Positions 59,240 to 64,000 of a stretch of 64,000 nt of DNA are shown piece after piece. Each line of letters opens with the position of its first letter. Positions within the stretch are counted from its first letter, which is position 1. A program made the translations under genes and the position numbers. The stretch is from NCBI GenBank assembly GCA_023053545.1, contig JAKZAN010000001.1, positions 11,118,565-11,182,564 on the forward strand. The letters run 5' to 3'. The notes beneath the pieces are model-generated. The model searched no databases and was not told the origin of the DNA. It worked only from the letters and a program-made list of their open reading frames with translations. This DNA comes from Lepidurus packardi (lineage: Eukaryota > Arthropoda > Branchiopoda > Notostraca > Triopsidae).

Positions 59240-59257
59240 TTGGTGTCAGGAGTGGGA
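59240..59257 (+). promoter_or_regulatory. tRNA-Leu primer-binding site of a second LTR element
   Basis: TGGTGTCAGGAGTGGGAT is the same 18-mer as the gypsy PBS at 53990-54007 but on the plus strand. It marks the 5' start of another LTR retrotransposon that runs into the gap. Confidence 0.7.
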
Positions 59258-59359
59258 TTCTGCAGCAATCCTGTGGTATTAATCAAAGTGTCATACGATT
59301 TCCAGTGACGGAGAGTGTTTGTGATTGGATTCCACGTTGGAAAGAACCTGATTTTGTGA

Positions 59360-59459
59360 NNNNNNNNNNNNNNNNNNNNNNNNNNNNNNNNNNNNNNNNN
59401 NNNNNNNNNNNNNNNNNNNNNNNNNNNNNNNNNNNNNNNNNNNNNNNNNNNNNNNNNNN
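59360..59459. other. Assembly gap (100 N)
   Basis: Exactly 100 N, the usual size for an unknown-length gap. Confidence 0.99.
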
Positions 59460-60535
59460 TTAAAGGCGAGGAGCGCTGCTACGTTGAGAAGTTTGCTTTT
59501 TTCCTCCGTTGTTGAGCAGATGTACCAGATTGATCCAAACTTTTTCGTGCTGCTCGGGTTCAGCCATTTAGCTTGGTCTGCTACAAAATGTACGCCGAGT
59601 GCTGAGTTTTTCTCTGACATATGGGTACAAATAGTGTTCAGGTCGAGGTCGCGAGGAAGTTGGTGAATAACTATCTTCCGGTTACGTTGTCTCACGACAG
59701 TCTTTACGGATCCGAGTTGGGAAAGTGTAGTTTATTTTAAAAGATTTCCAGTTTCTATCATTTCATTTGCATTTTTGAAGGTTAGAAACAGATTGCCAGC
59801 TGGTGATTTGTTGACTAGGATAGGGGTTGGAGCTCTGGGGTTTTTCTCTTTTATATCTTGTTCGACAAGAGTTAACAGGTCTCTCCTTGCGACTGTAAGG
59901 TTCCGTTTTGAGACGTCTTGCTGTTGAATTACCAGTACATTTTCGTACTCTTGATGGGGCCTTGGGATAGCTTTGTTAACATTGCTGTTGGTGACTCCTA
60001 CATTAGCGGGGGTAGGGACGTCAACTTCGGGTATTCTTGGGGGTTTTCGGGTACGTTTGACGACTTGTGTCCATGAAGCTTCATCGGAAATTGTGTTCTC
60101 TCTTTGGTGTTGTAGTGAACTGAGCTCCTTTTCGAGATTCCGGATCCATGTGCTTTGTGTCTGGATGGTATCCGTGAGCTTGGCCACTTCTTGGATTAAT
60201 AACATTTGGTTTTCTTGGATGTTTCGGATGGTGTTTGCTACGTATTCGAACTTATCCTCATTTGCTTTCTCAACTGAAGATGAGCGAGTTCGTGTAACCC
60301 TAACGGTTCCTCCTGGTGAGTGTGTTCTGGTTCTTTTGGTTGCGGCTTCATTTCTGCAGGATGGGCAGGTTTTGGCTCTCGCGTGGTCTTTCTCAAAGGG
60401 TTCGTTGCAGCCTCCGCAGGTTATCACCTTTGGATTTTGTGTATCCATGTTTTGGCCATTTTCTTGGTCGACGTTGTCAGGTTGGTTTATAGTGCAGGTT
60501 GAACCGGTTGGAGGTTGTGGATCAGACGTTTCCAT
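59460..60535 (-). pseudogene. ORF1 of another non-LTR retrotransposon
   Basis: From ATG 60533-60535 the minus frame reads a short zinc-like motif (CGGCNEPFEKDHARAKTCPSC), a basic linker, a coiled coil (VANTIRNIQENQMLLIQEVA, WIRNLEKELSSLQHQ) and an RRM-like end (PAGNLFLTFKNANEMIE). A TAA at 59732-59734 interrupts it, and the same frame continues IVIHQLPRDLDLNTICTHM to the gap. Zinc, coiled coil and RRM suit an ORF1 RNA-binding protein. The EN-RT part is not in view. Confidence 0.7.
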
Positions 60536-60540
60536 ACTGT

Positions 60541-60986
60541 AATGACGTCACTAAAGCTGATCGGGTATAGCTTTGGTTGGATAGGAACTTTTTAACGCAC
60601 TTAACGTAAAACAGGTAAGTAACACTTTTTAACACTTTTTAACGGGTGATGTGAGAGACGGGTGGGCCTGAGGCCCGTCAATTTGAAAGAAAAGTAGTTT
60701 TGGCCAAGGAGATTTGTAGTTTTTCACATTTTAAATTAACTAATTTGATACTGGATATCCACCTTTCAAGAACACAATTTACCATGTAAAGGCTTCGTAC
60801 TATAGATTGGTGCTGAAATTTGAGATTTCTTACACCGATCACTTAGATAAGGGTTATTTCCAGTGGAGCGAATTTGCCACGTCCACACACACTCGAAGCT
60901 AACCTCGGTCTCCTAGTGAAGCTTAAAACACTGCATTATTACTGCGTTAGTGATCTACAGAGGAGCTGCTTCCGGTAAGTCGAAAA
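60541..60986. other. 5' flank of the ORF1 element and of the zinc-finger fragment
   Basis: An inverted GACGGGTGGGCC / GGCCCGTC pair lies near 60657-60681, perhaps an element end. Nothing else is supported. Confidence 0.4.
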
Positions 60987-61500
60987 TGAGATTTTTTAAT
61001 TGCAATATATGTAAATAAGAATGGTTTAAACGTGGAGCTTTCCAAAATCATTTGAAATTGCACGCATCTCTGAGGAAAGGAAGTTTTTCATGTACTGTTT
61101 GCAGTGTTTCATTCCTAACAGCTAGCTCTCTCGGGCGTCATGTATCTCTTTGTCACGGTAGTGTTTTCGATCGTAAGGTTTCTAGACACTATGCGCATGG
61201 CTATTCTTTACAATGCAAACTTGATTACTGCCAAGCGGAAACATCTACATTGCGTGAACTCCTCAAGCACTTAAAGTCCCACATTAGCAAAGATAGGAAA
61301 GTTGTTCATTGTCCGTATAATGGTTGCCAGTTTTCTAGCCGTATTATTTCCACATTTACCAGCCATATGTGCCGAAATCACAAAAGTGCTGCTTATCAAC
61401 AAAGCTGTTCGCGTGAGCCATGTAGAGACGAATTGGCTAGTTCAAATGATGCTGCTATTTCTAGCTCTGAAGCTGCTGAAGACATTGTTTTGCGACCATT
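60987..61500 (+). pseudogene. C2H2 zinc-finger gene fragment (four fingers)
   Basis: ATG 60987 opens MRFFNCNICK, then TAA (61017-61019) falls inside the first finger, whose spacing (CNIC, 12 residues, HLKLH) is otherwise perfect. The same frame gives three more fingers: CTVCSVSFLTASSLGRHVSLCH, CKLDYCQAET...HLKSH and CPYNGCQFSSRI...HMCRNH. C-x4-C and H-x4-H spacings recur in the gene at 62108, so the two are related. Reading becomes implausible after about 61500, where a minus-strand ORF takes over. It is probably a damaged copy of the neighbouring gene's N-terminus. Confidence 0.6.
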
Positions 61501-61504
61501 GTTT

Positions 61505-61722
61505 TGCGACATTGTCCAGCGACCCGGAAAAACTTTGCTTTCACTCTCGAAGTGTGTAATTTGCTTTCCTTCAATAGCACTTTTGAGCACACTACCTTTA
61601 TGCGACGCTAGAACAATCGCTTTCTTCAACCTATCTGTATCGTTTGCGTCATCAACCGACGAAAACGAAATTTCAAATTCTCGGTCCCCAATGACCAAAA
61701 GTACGGTTTTGATCATTTTATG
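61505..61722 (-). CDS. Unidentified minus-strand ORF, putative N-terminal exon
   Basis: ATG at 61720-61722 gives about 70 residues (MIKTVLLVIGDREFEISFSS, then DRLKKAIVLASHKGSVLKSA and ITHFESESKVFPGRW) with a beta/alpha pattern. It looks more protein-like than the opposing plus frame here. The continuation left of 61505 is antisense to zinc fingers and is probably not coding. I do not recognise it. A splice donor was not identified. Confidence 0.35.
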
Positions 61723-62107
61723 AATACAAAAAATCACAAGCAAGAACAACACAAAAAATGGATCAACTGTTGTATGGAAAGCACTAGTACAACAGACATA
61801 TAGTGTGTTCCGTACTAGACACGGAAGGAATATTTTTTCATTGTTGCCAAATTTCACTGTTGCCAAGGAATGTTCTCGTCTCGCTAGCCTGCAAACCCAA
61901 GCTGGCGTAGGCTTGTGTCCGATCCGCTAACCGCTAGTCGGCGTTCCTAAACTTGCAAGTTTATTTGCGGTAATACACTCGCATAACGAAATATAATCTA
62001 CCGTTTTCCCCAGCCAACCCTTGAGGGGGGTAAACTCCACAAGCACCACTTTTTTAGCTCACGATTTAAACATTGCTATTCGACTATAAGGACTCGTAAA
62101 AATAACT
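61723..62107. other. Probable divergent promoter region
   Basis: 385 bp lie between the minus-strand ORF start and the ATG at 62108. No motif is convincing. Confidence 0.35.
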
Positions 62108-64000
62108 ATGGAGCTGATGGACGAAACGTGTTTTGAATACAAGTGTGAAGTTTCAATATGCAATTTTGTGGCCGCAAACGAAAAACTATTACTTACACAT
62201 TATAGTGTAACGCATCGATGTGAACCAAACTTTCAGGCCACGTGTTTTATACCCAAATGCACGCACAAACGAAAGTTCTTGAGTTTTTACGGTTTATACA
62301 AGCACGTGAAGAAAACCCATGGACGATTTTTGAACGAAAAGGAAAAGGATGGTAGTACTAATACTGATAGCCAAACTCGTCTAGAAACGACACTAGCAAA
62401 TGGTACCACAATTTTTTTCAATAATCACTCCCGCATATGCATTTAATGCTATATCTTAACAGGCGTTGAGGGCTCCTTCGATGGAAACTTCGAGCCACAT
62501 ACCTCTAATGCTGTAAACACGAGGGATAAGGAATTGCCATCACTAGAAAGGGCATCAGCAGAGTTTGTCCTGAAGATGTTGGAAGATAGGAAATTAAATC
62601 AGACCGATCTGGAAACGATTATGGACGAAACACAGAAACTCGTAACACTAGCATTAACACAGGTCTTGGAAAACGGACGTAAATCTTTAATGGATGACAC
62701 CGGTAGTCATGCGTCCATGTTAAATATGCACTCTTCCGAAATTCTGCCAAACTTGTTCCAACATCTTCGATCCCAAAATTCTCGCGTAAAGTATTTCGTT
62801 ACTAAACTCGGAATGGTGCAGCCAATGAAAGTACATCTTCCCTTAGTTTCTGAGCAGTTTGCGGAAATACGCAAAAAAGACAATCAAATTCGGCGGAACA
62901 ATTATACTTACGTTCCCTTGCTCCATACTTTATCAAAGGTACTCAATAATAGAGAGGTATACGACAATATTGTGAGCATAAAGGAAAAAGTCCCTGGGCT
63001 TTATTCGAGATTCGAAGACGGAACGGAATACTCGGTTAACCAGTTCTTTCGAGAGCATGAAATTGTTCTTCAGCTTCATCTGTATCTGGACGAAGTGGAA
63101 CTATGCAATCCACTTGGAAGCAAAAAACACAAACTTGTTTTTATTTACTTCTGCATTGGCAACCTTCCCACCAAATTCCGTTCAAATTTCAAACAAATTC
63201 ACCTGCTCGCGATATTTTACAACGATCTTGTCAATATCTATGGAATAAACAAAATGCTAGAGCCTGTGGTCCAAGACTTGAAGAAACTAGAAGACGGAGT
63301 AGAAATGCAAGTTAACGGCAAAAGAAAGAAGATATTTGGCACACTGCTAGCTGTTTCAGCAGACAACCTTTCAAGTCACGTTATTGGTGGTTTTAAAAAA
63401 GGGTTTTCTAATACCTTCCGCACGTGCAGAACGTGCTTCGCTACACGTGAAGATATGCAGACAAAATTTACCCATGGGGAATTACCGGAAAGAACCAAAG
63501 AAGAACATAATTTGCAGTGTGATGGCTTGACGACAGACGGTGCAAATTATTTTTCTAAGTTATACGGCATTTGCTTCAACTCCGTGCTCAATGAACTAAA
63601 GCACTTCCATGTCATCGGAGGATTAGTGCCCGATACTATGCACGATATTTTAGAAGGATTCCTTGGACTAACGGTCTCTGAGCTTCTTTTGCGATGTATT
63701 GCAAAAAAAAGATATTTCGAACTCGATCAGCTAAACTTCGCCATTTCCAACTTCGCGTATGGAAGTAGCGAGACTAAAGACAAACCCTCCACCATAGAGC
63801 TGGGACATCTTAAGAAGAAAAAGCTACGACAGAGTGGTGCACAGCTCTGGCTTCTGGCGGTAATGCTCCCGCTCTTAATTGGAAAGTGTGTGCCGAAGAC
63901 CGACAAAGCATGGAACTGCTTTACTATCCTGCTCGAAATTTGTCAACTTGTTTTTCAAGACGCTATTTCAGAGGGGGGGGTTGTTCATCTTAGAATCCTT
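62108..64000 (+). CDS. C2H2 zinc-finger protein of an uncharacterised multicopy family, truncated by window edge
   Basis: Exon 1, 62108-62402, starts MELMDETCFEYKCEVSIC and has two C-x4-C...H-x4-H fingers (CEVSICNF...HYSVTH and CFIPKCTH...HVKKTH). A 60-bp GT/AG intron follows, then exon 2 from 62463, which stays open for 512 codons to the last base; phase is kept. Blocks in exon 2: YLDEVELCNPLGSKKHKL, IYFCIGNLPTKFRS, NIYGINKMLEPVVQDL, ADNLSSHVIGGFK, a CRTC zinc-like pair, LKHFHVIGGLVPDTMHDILEG and FAYGSSETKDKP. I recall similar multicopy genes in fishes and cnidarians, which suggests a domesticated or active transposon protein, but I cannot name a domain. At least 611 residues; the C-terminus is outside. 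Confidence 0.75.

Noticed and set aside
61396-61510. C-terminal half of the long minus-strand ORF
   Set aside because: Antisense to well-formed C2H2 fingers on the plus strand, so probably a shadow.

Overview
The window looks like a piece of an arthropod nuclear genome, most likely a small crustacean such as Daphnia. This is inferred from split genes with introns of roughly 60-80 bp, degenerate TTAGG-type telomere-like repeats, a pickpocket-type DEG/ENaC channel and a rich mix of eukaryotic transposons. No bacterial or phage features are seen. Species assignment is inference.

Layout. 1-23,400 is host DNA. It holds the 3' exons of an unidentified gene (+, 1-436), a convergent HD-domain gene broken by one apparent frameshift (-, 541-1252), a complete 21-exon phospholipase C-beta gene (+, 2364-14743, 1231 codons), a convergent complete 5-exon endonuclease G gene (-, 15463-16707, 319 codons), a telomere-like repeat block, a gene-poor stretch, a retrotransposon tail, and a DEG/ENaC gene whose second-membrane-span exon is not found (-, 20633-22869).

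23,440-54,350 is a nest of mobile elements up to four levels deep. The outer layer is a minus-strand, I-like non-LTR retrotransposon (element A). It was hit by a BEL/Pao LTR retrotransposon (25151-31815, TSD CCATA), by a 5'-truncated jockey-like retrotransposon (element B, 34837-47700), and by a gypsy-type LTR retrotransposon (48237-54281, TSD GTAT). Element B was in turn hit by a ZMYM1-like hAT transposon with an intact 846-codon transposase (35845-43925) and by a deletion-derivative hAT (44199-46800, TSD TTTCTAGG). The ZMYM1-like hAT carries inside its own terminus a further DNA transposon (35860-40624) with an 8-bp TSD (GGATTAAG), AGTTTAAC-rich subterminal arrays and an unfamiliar, probably spliced, DDE-like protein. 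This is the best candidate for an undescribed system. The 5' junction of element B holds exactly nucleotides 1-36 of a tRNA-His(GUG), ending at the anticodon; the polarity fits copying of a tRNA half during retrotransposon integration.

54,350-64,000 mixes degraded elements (a MULE/FLYWCH transposase, an LTR start beside a 100-N gap, a non-LTR ORF1) with the 3' end of a helical-repeat gene (57165-58722). A C2H2 zinc-finger gene (62108 to beyond the edge) has a 512-codon second exon that stays open to the window end.

The cellular genes show no pathway link to one another beyond adjacency.
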